Assembly (NCBI RefSeq): GCF_003999875.1
Contig: NZ_RQVJ01000002.1
Span: 186,001 to 250,000, forward strand
Direction of reading: 5' to 3'
Source: Veillonella sp. 3310
GTDB lineage: Bacteria; Bacillota; Negativicutes; Veillonellales; Veillonellaceae
Length of the DNA: 64,000 bases
The notes under the pieces were generated by a model. It worked only from the letters and a program-made list of their open reading frames with translations, did no database searches and was not told where the DNA came from. This document shows, in pieces, positions 45,037 through 54,048 of the stretch. The stretch's first letter is position 1. Each line of letters starts with the position of its first letter. The position numbers were made by a program, and so were the translations under genes.

Positions 45037-45813
45037 ATGGAAGGCGATTTGCTCATAGGTATTATATTATTTTTTGCAGGGGCCCTAGCAGGATTTATTG
45101 ACTCCATTGTTGGAGGCGGTGGATTGATTTCATTGCCTGCATTGATGCTGACGAATATGCCGGTGGCCATGTGTTTGGGGACGAATAAACTGTCCAGCGT
45201 ATTTGGATCAGGGACGGCAATGATTAACTTTGCTAAAAATAAGTTGGTAGACTGGGGCTTTGTAAAACGAATTATGCCGTTTACGCTTATTATGTCCATG
45301 ATCGGTGCGTATATAGCAGTCTATGTTCCAGGTACATTTTTAAAACCACTTATCATTGTATTGTTGCTAGCTGTATTCATTGTGGTGCTTACCAAAAAAG
45401 ATTGGGGTGCCATAGCACAAGTAGAGCGTAAAACAGGATGGAAATTAATTGCCTATCTAGCAATGGCCATTATCATTGCTTTATACGATGGATTTCTTGG
45501 CCCTGGTACAGGGATGTTTTTAATATTTTATTTCTTGTTTATGGGCTATGACTTTTTAGGGGCTTCGGGAAATGCTAAAGTGTTAAATACGGTAAGTAAT
45601 TTTGGGTCTTTATTAGTGTTTATCTATATGGGTCAGGTCAATTATGGCTATGGATTAGCCGTGGCAGTAGGTCAAATTATTGGTGCCACTGCAGGATCGA
45701 AGTTAGCCATGGTGAAAGGCGCAGGACTAGTACGATTTTTATTTATTACCATGTCTTTGACGATGCTAACGAAATTGACCTATGACTATTTACTTTCACT
45801 AGGAATTATATAG
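45037..45813 (+). CDS. TSUP (TauE/SafE) family membrane transporter
   Basis: 258 residues with about eight membrane helices. The two halves carry the family motif around GFIDSIVGGGGLISLP (~residue 19-34) and DGFLGPGTGMFL (~150). Members export or import sulfite, sulfoacetate or related anions; the substrate here is unknown. Strong AAGGAGGG ribosome site. Confidence 0.87.
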   Translation: MEGDLLIGIILFFAGALAGFIDSIVGGGGLISLPALMLTNMPVAMCLGTNKLSSVFGSGTAMINFAKNKLVDWGFVKRIMPFTLIMSMIGAYIAVYVPGTFLKPLIIVLLLAVFIVVLTKKDWGAIAQVERKTGWKLIAYLAMAIIIALYDGFLGPGTGMFLIFYFLFMGYDFLGASGNAKVLNTVSNFGSLLVFIYMGQVNYGYGLAVAVGQIIGATAGSKLAMVKGAGLVRFLFITMSLTMLTKLTYDYLLSLGII

Positions 45814-45824
45814 TAGGGGTGACT

Positions 45825-46595
45825 ATGCAAAAGTTTAGTGATAATCAAGTAGCGTTAATCAGTGGTGGTACATCCGGCATTGGATTTGCTACAGCAGAAT
45901 TACTGTTAAAGCAAGGTTGGTGCGTTGTTATCAATGGCCGCAATGAATGGGATGGACAAGAAGCGGTCGTTAAATTGCGTCGTATTTCCTCAAAAGTTCG
46001 ATTTGTACAAGGCGATGTGAGCAAGGTTATGAATTGTCGTCGTATTGTAGAAGATACGATTCGCTTATTTGGCAATTTGAATGCGTTAGTAACGGCAGCT
46101 GGCTATTATGAAGAACGATTGCTAGAAGATGTGGATGAGCAAAATTTTGATGAAATGTTTGGAACCAATGTGAAAGGTACGGTCTTTTTATGCCAAGCAG
46201 CAGCACCGTACTTGAAACAAGTTCATGGTAGCATCGTGACCATCTCTAGTGATGCAGGTCTACAAGGGAATGTAGCGTGCACTGTGTACGGAGCATCCAA
46301 AGGGGCTGTGGTGAGCTTTACGAAGTCACTGTCCTTAGAAATGGCGCCACATCGTGTCCGCGTAAATTGTGTATGTCCTGGTGATGTAGATACATCATTA
46401 GTAGCGAAACAATTGGCCAATGAACCTTCTGGGGATATTGTAAAAGCTAAGGAAGAGATGGCACTGCACTATCCATTGGGACGAATTGCACAACCCAAAG
46501 AAGTGGGAGAAGTCATTGCTTTTCTCATCAGTGAGAAAGCCTCTTTCGTGACGGGGGCCGCTTGGACTGTAGATGGTGGATTAACAAGTTGGTAA
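45825..46595 (+). CDS. Short-chain dehydrogenase/reductase (SDR)
   Basis: 256 residues. Cofactor motif SGGTSGIGFATAE (~residue 13-25), NAG-like VTAAGYYE, catalytic Ser in TISSDAG and YxxxK in VYGASKGAV (~155). The PGDVDTSL and final GAAWTVDGG blocks are classical-SDR features. Resembles 3-oxoacyl-ACP reductase (FabG) types, but the missing neighbours give no pathway. The ATG at 45825 follows AGGGGTG; an in-frame GTG at 45819 is part of that site. Confidence 0.88.
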   Translation: MQKFSDNQVALISGGTSGIGFATAELLLKQGWCVVINGRNEWDGQEAVVKLRRISSKVRFVQGDVSKVMNCRRIVEDTIRLFGNLNALVTAAGYYEERLLEDVDEQNFDEMFGTNVKGTVFLCQAAAPYLKQVHGSIVTISSDAGLQGNVACTVYGASKGAVVSFTKSLSLEMAPHRVRVNCVCPGDVDTSLVAKQLANEPSGDIVKAKEEMALHYPLGRIAQPKEVGEVIAFLISEKASFVTGAAWTVDGGLTSW

Positions 46596-46674
46596 TTCAT
46601 ACGGAAATTTGATACAATAAGGGTAATCAGTACATTGACACATACATATTTTGTGGTAAGTATAGGAGACAAAT

Positions 46675-47817
46675 ATGGAACAGTTGGAATACAATAATGA
46701 AACACTTGCTCAAGCAACGAATGTACAAGAAGAAGTAGAAATGATTTGTCGTTGGGCTGCGGCTCGTGCAGCTGGCATTGCGGCATTACCAAAGTTTAAT
46801 TATGCAGGTTTATTAGCTAATGATGTGTATATGGTATCCCGCATTGCTAAAGTCTATGGCGTATGCCCTGCTAAAGAGGGTATTACGGGATTTTTAGTAG
46901 GTCTTGGTGGCAGTGCTGTGGCAGCCTTGGTATGTACGATTGTGCCAAGTATCATTCTTCGTGTTCCTGTGGCAGCGGCCATTACTTACGGCGTAGGTAA
47001 AATGGCTGCCAAATGGATTGAAGATGGTATGCCAACATGCCCTAATTTTGAGGCTTATCGACAACGGTTAGTAGATATTTATGAATATAACAAAGAAACA
47101 GTGATCACATTGGCTAATACACCACTTCGTGATAAACCATTAGGCAATGAAAGTGTAGACTTCTTAGAAGATGTTCATGTATCTGGTAACGAGTATTTAG
47201 CAAGTGCGAAAGGATTTGCAAGTTCCTTTGTAGGCGCTGATTTATTGGCTAATATGGGTGCTGTGAAAGACCTTGCAGTAGGAGCCGTCTCTATCTTGGC
47301 AGCGACTGTGAAAGACGCCTTAGAAAAAAGTGGTAATGAAGAATTACTAGATAATGCTCGTCACGCTGCAAAAGGCGTTGGATCCTTACTTAAAATTTTA
47401 GCGACCGAAGCATTATCTTTAACAGGAGCCGCAGCAAGTACATCGGCTTCCAAAGCAAGTGTATATACAAAAGCAGCCTATGAAAAAGCAGATACTGTGC
47501 GACAAACATTAAATGACTCTTTACAGACTACCGTAGAACCAGTAGTAGAAAAAGCGACGGCTGTGATGCAAGATGTAAAAGAAGTAGTAGAACCAAAATT
47601 ACAACAAGTCAAAGAAGCAGTGGAGCCAACATTACAGCAAGTAGAAGAAAAAGCTTCTGAACTAACAACAAAAGCAATTGATCAAGCACAAGAAACGGTG
47701 CAAGATATTCGTGAAAAAGCAGAAGTTGTAAAAGAAACAGCTGTAGAATTGGCGGAACAAACAAAAGAGAAAGCCATTGATTTAGCAGAACAAGCAAAAG
47801 ATAAGTTCAAACGGTAA
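46675..47817 (+). CDS. EcsC-like protein with amphipathic helical tail
   Basis: 380 residues. The first ~210 residues resemble EcsC-type domains (EEVEMICRWAAARAAGIAALP, then hydrophobic GFLVGLGGSAVAALV and VADLLANMG-type segments). From about residue 255 the protein is an 11-residue-like amphipathic repeat rich in Lys, Glu, Val and Ala (KEAVEPTLQQVEEKASEL, EKAEVVKETAVELAEQTKEK), like apolipoprotein or late-embryogenesis tails that lie on membranes. Function unknown. Confidence 0.7.
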   Translation: MEQLEYNNETLAQATNVQEEVEMICRWAAARAAGIAALPKFNYAGLLANDVYMVSRIAKVYGVCPAKEGITGFLVGLGGSAVAALVCTIVPSIILRVPVAAAITYGVGKMAAKWIEDGMPTCPNFEAYRQRLVDIYEYNKETVITLANTPLRDKPLGNESVDFLEDVHVSGNEYLASAKGFASSFVGADLLANMGAVKDLAVGAVSILAATVKDALEKSGNEELLDNARHAAKGVGSLLKILATEALSLTGAAASTSASKASVYTKAAYEKADTVRQTLNDSLQTTVEPVVEKATAVMQDVKEVVEPKLQQVKEAVEPTLQQVEEKASELTTKAIDQAQETVQDIREKAEVVKETAVELAEQTKEKAIDLAEQAKDKFKR

Positions 47818-47834
47818 TCAGCGAGGTCATCATT

Positions 47835-48179
47835 ATGAATATTTTAAAACTCCTTAAGTATGGAAAAAACTTTACATCTGATGCCTTTATGTCCACTGTG
47901 AATCGCATGGGCCGCAATATTATGTTTGCACGAAAAGCAGTTATGTTATATTATTGTTTACGTGATAAAGACACACCAAAATTTGTAAAAGCTGTCATTG
48001 CCGGGGCTTTGGGTTATTTAATTTTGCCTATCGACTTTATTCCAGATAGTGTACCAGGTCTTGGATGGGTAGATGATGTAGCCATCTTGGCGATTGCTAT
48101 GAAAGTGGCTAATCGGTATATTAAGGCTTCTCATAAAGAACAAGCACAAAAATTCGTGCCTATTGGATCAATTGAGTAA
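47835..48179 (+). CDS. YkvA/DUF1232 family membrane protein
   Basis: 114 residues. The DUF1232 core PKFVKAVIAGALGYLILPID followed by FIPDSVPGLGWVDDVAIL lies at ~residue 50-90. Role unknown; it follows the EcsC-like gene by 17 bases, so both may act at the membrane together, an inference from position. Confidence 0.85.
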   Translation: MNILKLLKYGKNFTSDAFMSTVNRMGRNIMFARKAVMLYYCLRDKDTPKFVKAVIAGALGYLILPIDFIPDSVPGLGWVDDVAILAIAMKVANRYIKASHKEQAQKFVPIGSIE

Positions 48180-48232
48180 TGAGTAAAAGGGGCTCTTTGG
48201 AGCCTCTTATTGCATAGGAAAGGTAGTATACG

Positions 48233-48643
48233 ATGATTTCTACGTCACTACGTGTCCGATTTTATGAAACGGATATGATGGAGATTGCTCATCATACCAA
48301 CCATTTACGGTGGTTTGAAATGGGCCGAATTGAATATTTCCGCCGCTGTGGCATTAGTCTATGGGACATGATGCAAGAGGGCATCGTCTTTCCTATTACA
48401 AAAGTGAGCTGTGAGTATAAGGAAGTGGCACGTTTTGACGATGTATTGCGGGTAGAATTAACAGTGGCCTCATTGTCGAGGGCTCAATGTACTTTCACCT
48501 ATCGGATTATCCGTGAAAGTGACGGAGCTCTCATTTGCACAGGGGAGACGCAAAATGTATTTACCGCTAAGGAAACGGGAAAAATTATTCGATTGCCAGA
48601 CATATTTTTCAAGCCCATGAAAGCCGTAGCAGAGGAGGAGTAG
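48233..48643 (+). CDS. YbgC/4HBT-type acyl-CoA thioesterase
   Basis: 136-residue hotdog-fold protein. The YbgC-like active region reads RFYETDMMEIAHHTNHLRWFE (in part; residues ~8-28), where the catalytic Asp of the family corresponds to the D of YETD or a nearby residue. Hydrolyses small acyl-CoA thioesters; the substrate is unknown. It ends three bases before murI. Confidence 0.85.
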   Translation: MISTSLRVRFYETDMMEIAHHTNHLRWFEMGRIEYFRRCGISLWDMMQEGIVFPITKVSCEYKEVARFDDVLRVELTVASLSRAQCTFTYRIIRESDGALICTGETQNVFTAKETGKIIRLPDIFFKPMKAVAEEE

Positions 48644-48646
48644 GGA

Positions 48647-49465
48647 ATGTCGCCCATACAGAAGGAATTGCCTATTGGAGTCTTCGACTCTGGCATCGGT
48701 GGATTGTCTGTATTATCTGTGCTTACACAGGAATTTCCAGAAGAAGATTTTATTTACGTTGGAGATAGCGCAAATAATCCAGTAGGAAATAGACCCATTG
48801 AGGAAATTGAAGGCATTGCTACAACTATTGCAGAATTTTTAGTGGCACAGCCGGTGAAATTACTAGTGATCGCATGTAATACGTTTTCTGTGGTGGCTTT
48901 GGACAAGTTATCCAAACGATTTGATGTACCTATTGTGGGGATGTCACAGGGGATTCATGATGCACTGCGCATCAAAGTCAAACAGAAACGAAAAGGCCCC
49001 TTAGGTATTATGGCTACCGTAGCGACTATTAATAGTCATAAACATATGGATGCGGTACATAGTTTAAAACCTCATGTAAAAGTTCTAGAACAAGGCTGTA
49101 AAGATTTGGCAGCCTGTATTGAGGAAGGGCATTTAGATGATGATTTGCTTCGGAGTTGTGCCAAAGAGTATGTACAACCATTAGTAGAGGCAAATGTAGA
49201 AGTCGCCATCTTAGGTTGCACTCATTATCCGTTAGTAGAATCTGTATTGCGAGAACTCACGGATGATCGCATTTGCTTTGTAGACCCTGCGTGGGAAACA
49301 TCAGATGCAGTGGGAGCCATTTTGTACAGCGAAGACCTAGAACAAAGTACAGGACGGATAGGCTCAATTCAAGTTTGTGTCACAAGTCATGCAGATCGAG
49401 TGACTCCTATCGTACAAGATATTTTCAAGGATACTAGCTTAGAAGCTAAGCTCATTACTCTATAG
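48647..49465 (+). CDS. murI: Glutamate racemase MurI
   Basis: 272 residues; makes D-glutamate for peptidoglycan. The start motif GVFDSGIGGLSVL (~residue 11), catalytic Cys in IACNTFS (~75) and second catalytic Cys in LGCTHYPL (~188) are all present, as is VGDSANNPVGNR. With the dat gene at 40489 the genome has two routes to D-glutamate. Confidence 0.96.
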   Translation: MSPIQKELPIGVFDSGIGGLSVLSVLTQEFPEEDFIYVGDSANNPVGNRPIEEIEGIATTIAEFLVAQPVKLLVIACNTFSVVALDKLSKRFDVPIVGMSQGIHDALRIKVKQKRKGPLGIMATVATINSHKHMDAVHSLKPHVKVLEQGCKDLAACIEEGHLDDDLLRSCAKEYVQPLVEANVEVAILGCTHYPLVESVLRELTDDRICFVDPAWETSDAVGAILYSEDLEQSTGRIGSIQVCVTSHADRVTPIVQDIFKDTSLEAKLITL

Positions 49466-49473
49466 GAGGAAGT

Positions 49474-50013
49474 ATGTATATTTACACATTAATAGACACC
49501 CTAGTGTGGATTGCTTGTATCATTGCCATCATATATATTGCGTATCGCATCTTTGCATGGCGACAAGGCAATGAAGAGATTGTGATTATGGTAAAGCGCC
49601 GTACTCCATTCGTCGTAGAAGATATTAGTTTTGACCAAGTGGTGTTATCTACGGATATTCCATTTGTGAACAGAGGAAAACAATACGGAACTATCATGGA
49701 TATGTTCCCTCGTCATTTATTGCCACAAGAACAATTTGACAATGTGCGAATTCAATCTTGGTTGACCGATGCGAAAGCCGAACGGCATGATGGCTATTGG
49801 GAAGCCTTGGTGTATAAGCAAAGACAAGGCAGTACCATTCGTTTGCGGATTGTTATGACCGCTAATAGTGGCAATATTCGTAAAGACTTAGTGGGATTCC
49901 CTGATATGCCTATCGATATTTACCATCAAGTGGTAGGTCGCGAGGCATACCGTATTTCAAAAACTAGAATCACTCTAACTGCAGAAGAGTTAGAAGTAGC
50001 GATGCGTAAATAG
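49474..50013 (+). CDS. Hypothetical membrane-anchored protein
   Basis: 179 residues I do not recognise. One N-terminal membrane helix (LVWIACIIAIIYIAYRIFAW), then a soluble domain that looks beta-rich, with short hydrophobic and charged alternation (EEIVIMVKRRTPFVVEDISFDQVVL in part). Strong AGGAGG site, and it sits between murI and the CofE-like gene with gaps of about ten bases, so it is probably expressed with them. Confidence 0.7.
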   Translation: MYIYTLIDTLVWIACIIAIIYIAYRIFAWRQGNEEIVIMVKRRTPFVVEDISFDQVVLSTDIPFVNRGKQYGTIMDMFPRHLLPQEQFDNVRIQSWLTDAKAERHDGYWEALVYKQRQGSTIRLRIVMTANSGNIRKDLVGFPDMPIDIYHQVVGREAYRISKTRITLTAEELEVAMRK

Positions 50014-50023
50014 GAGGTATATC

Positions 50024-50680
50024 ATGGCAGAATTAGAACTTTTACCAATCCCTACGCGCATTTTAACGAATAAAGATGATATCGTAGAGGCTATCGTAGA
50101 ATTTGCAGGACCCTATATTGGACCAGAAGACATTGTGTGTGTAGCAGAATCTGTAGTGGCTATCACCCAAGGAGAATTCACACGTCCAGAAGATTTAAAA
50201 GTATCTTGGCAAGCTAAATTTTTAAATCGCTTTATCCATCCAGATGGATCTATGGCATCTGTGTATGGTATGCAGGCGGCTATGGATAAAGAAGGGGAAT
50301 GGAAAATGATGTTTGCCTTCTTCTGTGGCGCCGTTGCGAAAGTGTTCAAAAAATCTGGCGTGTTCTATCAAATGGCACGTACTGCATCTTTAACAGATGA
50401 TGTAACAGGCACCATGCCCCCATTTGATAAATGCATTGTATATGGACCAAAACAACCACATGCAGTAGCCGATGCTATTATGAAAGCAACAGGAGCTTAT
50501 GGGGCTTGTGTGGCAGATGTGAATGATTTAAAACGAGCTGCTATTTTAGGCCATAGCCGTGGATTAAAACCACAACAAATTGCGCAAATTTTGATCGATA
50601 ATCCATTTGGCAATGATAGCCAAATGACGCCGATTGTGGTGATTAAAAATTATGCTTCTGTGTCTAAGCGAAGAGTCTAA
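50024..50680 (+). CDS. CofE-like (F420-0:gamma-glutamyl ligase domain) protein
   Basis: 218 residues. LLPIPTRILTNKDDIVEAI and PEDIVCVAESVVAITQGE (~35-55) match the start of the CofE family, which adds glutamate to coenzyme F420. Negativicutes are not known to me to make F420, and no cofC, cofD or cofH is here, so the protein probably has another ligase substrate. Fold assignment moderate; function open. Confidence 0.7.
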   Translation: MAELELLPIPTRILTNKDDIVEAIVEFAGPYIGPEDIVCVAESVVAITQGEFTRPEDLKVSWQAKFLNRFIHPDGSMASVYGMQAAMDKEGEWKMMFAFFCGAVAKVFKKSGVFYQMARTASLTDDVTGTMPPFDKCIVYGPKQPHAVADAIMKATGAYGACVADVNDLKRAAILGHSRGLKPQQIAQILIDNPFGNDSQMTPIVVIKNYASVSKRRV

Positions 50681-50746
50681 AGCGCATTGGAATCATGACA
50701 ATATTGCATGTCGTTCATAGAAGATAAAAATTGTTGATACTTGTGC

Positions 50747-50775
50747 TTGCAAATTGAGCGGTATCAGCGTATACT
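50747..50775 (+). promoter_or_regulatory. Promoter of the thi operon
   Basis: TTGCAA (50747-50752), 17-base spacer, TATACT (50770-50775), directly before the TPP aptamer. Confidence 0.65.
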
Positions 50776-50781
50776 GAAAGG

Positions 50782-50866
50782 GAACTTTGGGGAGCCTCAT
50801 GGCTGAGAGTAAACGAATGTTTTGACCCATAACCTGATTTGGATAATGCCAACGTAGGATAAGTTT
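50782..50866 (+). ncRNA. TPP riboswitch aptamer (THI element)
   Basis: The hallmark sequences occur in order: GGGGAGCC, GGCTGAGAG, GACCC, ACCTGATTTGGATAATGCC and AACGTAGGAT. P1 is formed by AACTT (50783) and AAGTTT (50861). Thiamine pyrophosphate binding should favour the terminator that follows, shutting off thiSFGH. Confidence 0.95.
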
Positions 50867-50879
50867 GATTCGTCATACC

Positions 50880-50907
50880 GAGGACATCCAAGAGGATGTC
50901 CTTTTTT
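50880..50907 (+). terminator. Terminator of the TPP riboswitch
   Basis: GGACATCC and GGATGTCC form a perfect 8-bp stem with a 4-base loop, then six T residues. Placed 14 bases after the aptamer, it is the expected expression platform. Confidence 0.9.
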
Positions 50908-51001
50908 GTATCTTTTATAGATGATGTCGTATATGGATACAGATTGAAGGTGCATCTAGTGGATGTACAAGTGGAACAGAATAGTGAGACGATAGAGTGC
51001 T

Positions 51002-51051
51002 ACAGCATGAAGGGGCATACCACCGCGGGTATGGTTTTTCGTGCTGTTTTT
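51002..51051 (+). terminator. Second terminator-like hairpin in the thi leader
   Basis: Outer ACAGCA/TGCTGT and GAA/TTC, inner CATACC/GGTATG around ACCGCG, followed by TTTTTTT. It lies between the riboswitch terminator and thiS, so read-through of the first does not by itself reach thiS. Confidence 0.75.
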
Positions 51052-51055
51052 TTAT

Positions 51056-51104
51056 ACTAGTATGTGATGAAGGATCCCGTACAGGTGATTGGCGGTATAC
51101 TAGT
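51056..51104 (+). other. Third inverted repeat in the thi leader
   Basis: ACTAGTAT (51056-51063) pairs with ATACTAGT (51097-51104), followed by TTTG. The 33-base interior contains no clear motif. It lies about 40 bases before thiS. Confidence 0.5.
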
Positions 51105-51147
51105 TTTGAAATGTATATATAGCAAATGCTATAGTTAGGAGGATATG

Positions 51148-51339
51148 ATGAAAGTAAATGGAACAACCTATCATTATGAAGGACAAACAGTACAAGAAGT
51201 GCTGACAGCCTTAGCGTTTCGCATGGATCGCATCGTAGTGGAATATAATGGGAAGATTCTTTCTAAAGCAGATTGGGAATCCACTCGTGTTAGTGCTGCG
51301 GACACAATGGAAGTAGTAACCTTTGTAGGAGGTGGCTAA
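51148..51339 (+). CDS. thiS: Sulfur carrier protein ThiS
   Basis: 63 residues ending in Gly-Gly (FVGGG), the C-terminus that ThiF adenylates and that carries sulfur for the thiazole ring. Starts MKVNGTTYHYEGQTV. The second ATG (51148) is chosen because AGGAGG ends five bases before it. Confidence 0.92.
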   Translation: MKVNGTTYHYEGQTVQEVLTALAFRMDRIVVEYNGKILSKADWESTRVSAADTMEVVTFVGGG

Positions 51340-51915
51340 ATGGTATCCTTACAAGATAAAAAAGTATTGCTCATCGGTGTGGGTGGTGTTGGTTCTCATG
51401 TGGCAGTGGCATTGTGCCGTGCCGGAATTGGACAACTAGAAATCGTAGACTTCGACGTTGTGGATGAGAGTAATCTAGGCCGTCAATACTATGACGTGAA
51501 TGATGTAGGAGTGTTGAAAGTAGAGGCTATGAAAGGTCACCTGAATCGGATGAATCCAAACTGTGAAGTCATCGTTCATAATGAATGCCTCACGCCAGAG
51601 CGATTATCTGAATTAATCGATGGCTATGACATGGTCGTAGAAGCAGTGGATAAAGCGGTCACAAAAGCGTGGATGACAGAAGTTGTTTTAACTCATCCTA
51701 CAGAACCTTTGCTAGTAGGTTGTTCTGGTATGGCTGGTTGGGGCGATAGTAATGGAATACGCCGTGAACGAAGACACCATCGCTGGTACTTATGTGGTGA
51801 CGGTGTGAGTGATATCGATTCTATTGGAAAAATTACTGCCGCTCGTGTTATGGTTTGTGCCGGCCATATGGCAAATGCGGTCATTCAACTATTACATGGA
51901 GAAGATATTGATTAA
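51340..51915 (+). CDS. thiF: ThiS adenylyltransferase ThiF
   Basis: 191 residues of the E1-like MoeB/ThiF family: nucleotide motif [17 protein letters not shown] (~residue 13), then [15 protein letters not shown]. It is shorter than E. coli ThiF (~250) and resembles the short Clostridium/Firmicute form; C-terminal zinc cysteines are not evident. Starts at the base after the thiS stop. Confidence 0.9.
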   Translation: MVSLQDKKVLLIGVGGVGSHVAVALCRAGIGQLEIVDFDVVDESNLGRQYYDVNDVGVLKVEAMKGHLNRMNPNCEVIVHNECLTPERLSELIDGYDMVVEAVDKAVTKAWMTEVVLTHPTEPLLVGCSGMAGWGDSNGIRRERRHHRWYLCGDGVSDIDSIGKITAARVMVCAGHMANAVIQLLHGEDID

Positions 51916-51925
51916 GGAGGAATCT

Positions 51926-52717
51926 ATGACACTTTCAGTACAAGATATGGAAACACAAGACACATGGACTTTAGGGGGACATACATTACACTCTCGATTT
52001 ATCTTGGGATCTGGCAAATTTTCTATCGACTTAATTGAAGCTGTCCTAGAAGAAGCAGGGGCAGAAATGATCACCTTAGCATTGCGTCGTGCGGTTGGTG
52101 GCGAAGTAGAAAATATCTTAGATGCCATTCCAAAAGATACTATCTTAATCCCTAACACAAGTGGCGCCAGAGATGCGGAAGAAGCGGTGCGCATTGCACG
52201 CTTATCCCGAGCTACAGGTTGTGGAGATTTTGTAAAAGTAGAAATTATGAAAGATTCTAAATATTTGTTGCCTCACAATGGAGAGACGATTAAAGCAACG
52301 GAGATCTTAGCTAACGAAGGATTTATTGTTTTACCGTATATGTATCCAGATTTAGAAGTAGCTCGTGATTTAGTCAATGCTGGTGCCGCAGCAGTGATGC
52401 CTTTAGCTGCCCCTATCGGATCTAATCGTGGATTACAGACGAAGGAATTTATCAAAATTTTAGTAAATGAAATAGACTTGCCTATCATCGTAGATGCTGG
52501 TATCGGAGCTCCCTCCCAAGCAGCAGAAGCGATGGAAATGGGCGTAGCTGCGATTATGGCGAATACCGCCGTAGCCTCTGCGGGCCATATTCGAGGTATG
52601 GCAAAGGCTTTTGGCTTAGCTATCCAAGCAGGACGATTGGCATATTTGTCAAAATTAGGACCAACCCTTGAAACAGGCGGTACTGCTTCCTCTCCATTAA
52701 CAGGATTTTTGCGATGA
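51926..52717 (+). CDS. thiG: Thiazole synthase ThiG
   Basis: 263-residue TIM-barrel enzyme that condenses DXP, the ThiS thiocarboxylate and dehydroglycine into the thiazole phosphate. [25 protein letters not shown] marks the opening (in part), and [23 protein letters not shown] and [18 protein letters not shown] are conserved blocks. The ATG at 51926 has AAGGAGGAATCT before it; an in-frame start at 51809 lies inside thiF. Confidence 0.95.
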   Translation: MTLSVQDMETQDTWTLGGHTLHSRFILGSGKFSIDLIEAVLEEAGAEMITLALRRAVGGEVENILDAIPKDTILIPNTSGARDAEEAVRIARLSRATGCGDFVKVEIMKDSKYLLPHNGETIKATEILANEGFIVLPYMYPDLEVARDLVNAGAAAVMPLAAPIGSNRGLQTKEFIKILVNEIDLPIIVDAGIGAPSQAAEAMEMGVAAIMANTAVASAGHIRGMAKAFGLAIQAGRLAYLSKLGPTLETGGTASSPLTGFLR

Positions 52718-52725
52718 TTGCAATC

Positions 52726-52823
52726 ATATCTCTTATATATTGATATATAACACATATATATGAGATATAAGAAATAGTGAATACTTATGAAAATACTGAG
52801 CTAAATTGATGAATGTAGCTCAG
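52726..52823. repeat. Two inverted repeats between thiG and thiH
   Basis: ATATCTCTTATATAT (52726-52740) pairs with ATATATATGAGATAT (52754-52768) with one mismatch; CTGAGCTA (52796-52803) pairs with TAGCTCAG (52816-52823) perfectly. Neither has a T-run, so they look like mRNA structures or processing sites within the operon rather than terminators. Confidence 0.55.
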
Positions 52824-52851
52824 CGATTGCAGTGTCAGGAAAGGAGCGCCT

Positions 52852-54048
52852 ATGTCTAGTACCACCAGATATCATATAGACGATCCATGTTGGAAATATC
52901 GCCCTCATATGGATCAAATTGAAAGTCCCATTTTAGAAACAGTGTTAGAAGAACGTGAACAATATACGTACGACCACTATACAGCAGATGACGTGCGCCG
53001 TGTGTTGCAAGAAGATACTATTGACTTAGAAGGGCTGAAAATTTTGTTATCTCCTGCAGCAGAGCCTTTTTTAGAGGACTTGGCGGAGAAAGCGAAAACT
53101 GTAAGAACAAGATACTTTGGTAATTCTGTGTACTTGTTTACGCCGTTATATATTTCAAATTATTGTGATAACCTATGCGTGTATTGTGGCTTCAACTGTA
53201 AAAATCAGATTCATCGTGCCAAATTAGACGAAGAGGGCATTGAGGAAGAGTTAAAAAACATTGCCAAAACAGGATTACAAGATATTCTAATTTTGACTGG
53301 GGAAAGTGAACGTCACAGTCCGATTTCGTACATTGGTCGTGCCTGTGAATTAGCAAAAAAATATTTCAAAGTAGTAGGCGTAGAAATTTACCCTGCCAAT
53401 ATAGATGACTATGCGTACTTACGAGAATGCGGTTGCGATTATGTAACGGTATTCCAAGAAACGTATAATTGGGAAAACTATAAAACATTGCATTTGTTAG
53501 GCAATAAGAGTATCTTTCCATACCGATTAGAAACGCAGGAACGGGCTTTACGTGGAGGTATGCGGGGAGTAGGCTTAGCTGCCTTATTGGGATTGGATGA
53601 CTTTCGAAAAGATGCCTTTGCCACAGCCTTGCATGCACATTTGTTACAACGTGCCTATCCGCATGGAGAAATTAGTATTTCATGCCCACGTTTGCGCCCT
53701 ATTGTTAATGATGAGACCATCAATGCAGGGGACGTAGGAGAAGCACAATTATTACAAGTTATCTTGGCGTATAGACTTTTCTTACCTTATGCCAATATTA
53801 CTATTTCTACTCGTGAAACAGCACGATTCCGTAACGGAGTCTTACCATTAGCAGCGACGAAACTTTCAGCAGGTGTCAGTACAGGCATCGGTGAACATTC
53901 CTCAGAAGAAAAGAAACAGGAGGAAGGGGATGCACAGTTTGAAATTGCCGATAGTAGAACCGTAGCGGAAGCGATGGAAGACGTAAAAGCCTTAGGGATG
54001 CAAGTAGTGATGAGTGATTATATCGATGTGCTCTATGAAGAAAAATAA
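52852..54048 (+). CDS. thiH: Dehydroglycine synthase ThiH
   Basis: 398-residue radical SAM enzyme that cleaves tyrosine to give dehydroglycine for ThiG. The cluster motif is CDNLCVYCGF (~residue 105-114) and the C-terminal BATS-type region has LRPIVNDETINAGDVGE. It lacks the second cysteine group of HydG (22030). RBS AAAGGAG. It overlaps the next gene by 14 bases. Confidence 0.94.
   Translation: MSSTTRYHIDDPCWKYRPHMDQIESPILETVLEEREQYTYDHYTADDVRRVLQEDTIDLEGLKILLSPAAEPFLEDLAEKAKTVRTRYFGNSVYLFTPLYISNYCDNLCVYCGFNCKNQIHRAKLDEEGIEEELKNIAKTGLQDILILTGESERHSPISYIGRACELAKKYFKVVGVEIYPANIDDYAYLRECGCDYVTVFQETYNWENYKTLHLLGNKSIFPYRLETQERALRGGMRGVGLAALLGLDDFRKDAFATALHAHLLQRAYPHGEISISCPRLRPIVNDETINAGDVGEAQLLQVILAYRLFLPYANITISTRETARFRNGVLPLAATKLSAGVSTGIGEHSSEEKKQEEGDAQFEIADSRTVAEAMEDVKALGMQVVMSDYIDVLYEEK

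Noticed and set aside
51002-51051. T-box antiterminator in the thi leader, suggested by ACCGCGGG in the hairpin
   Set aside because: The T-box needs UGGN directly before ACCGCG; here the sequence is CCACCGCGG, and no Stem I with a specifier loop is visible upstream.
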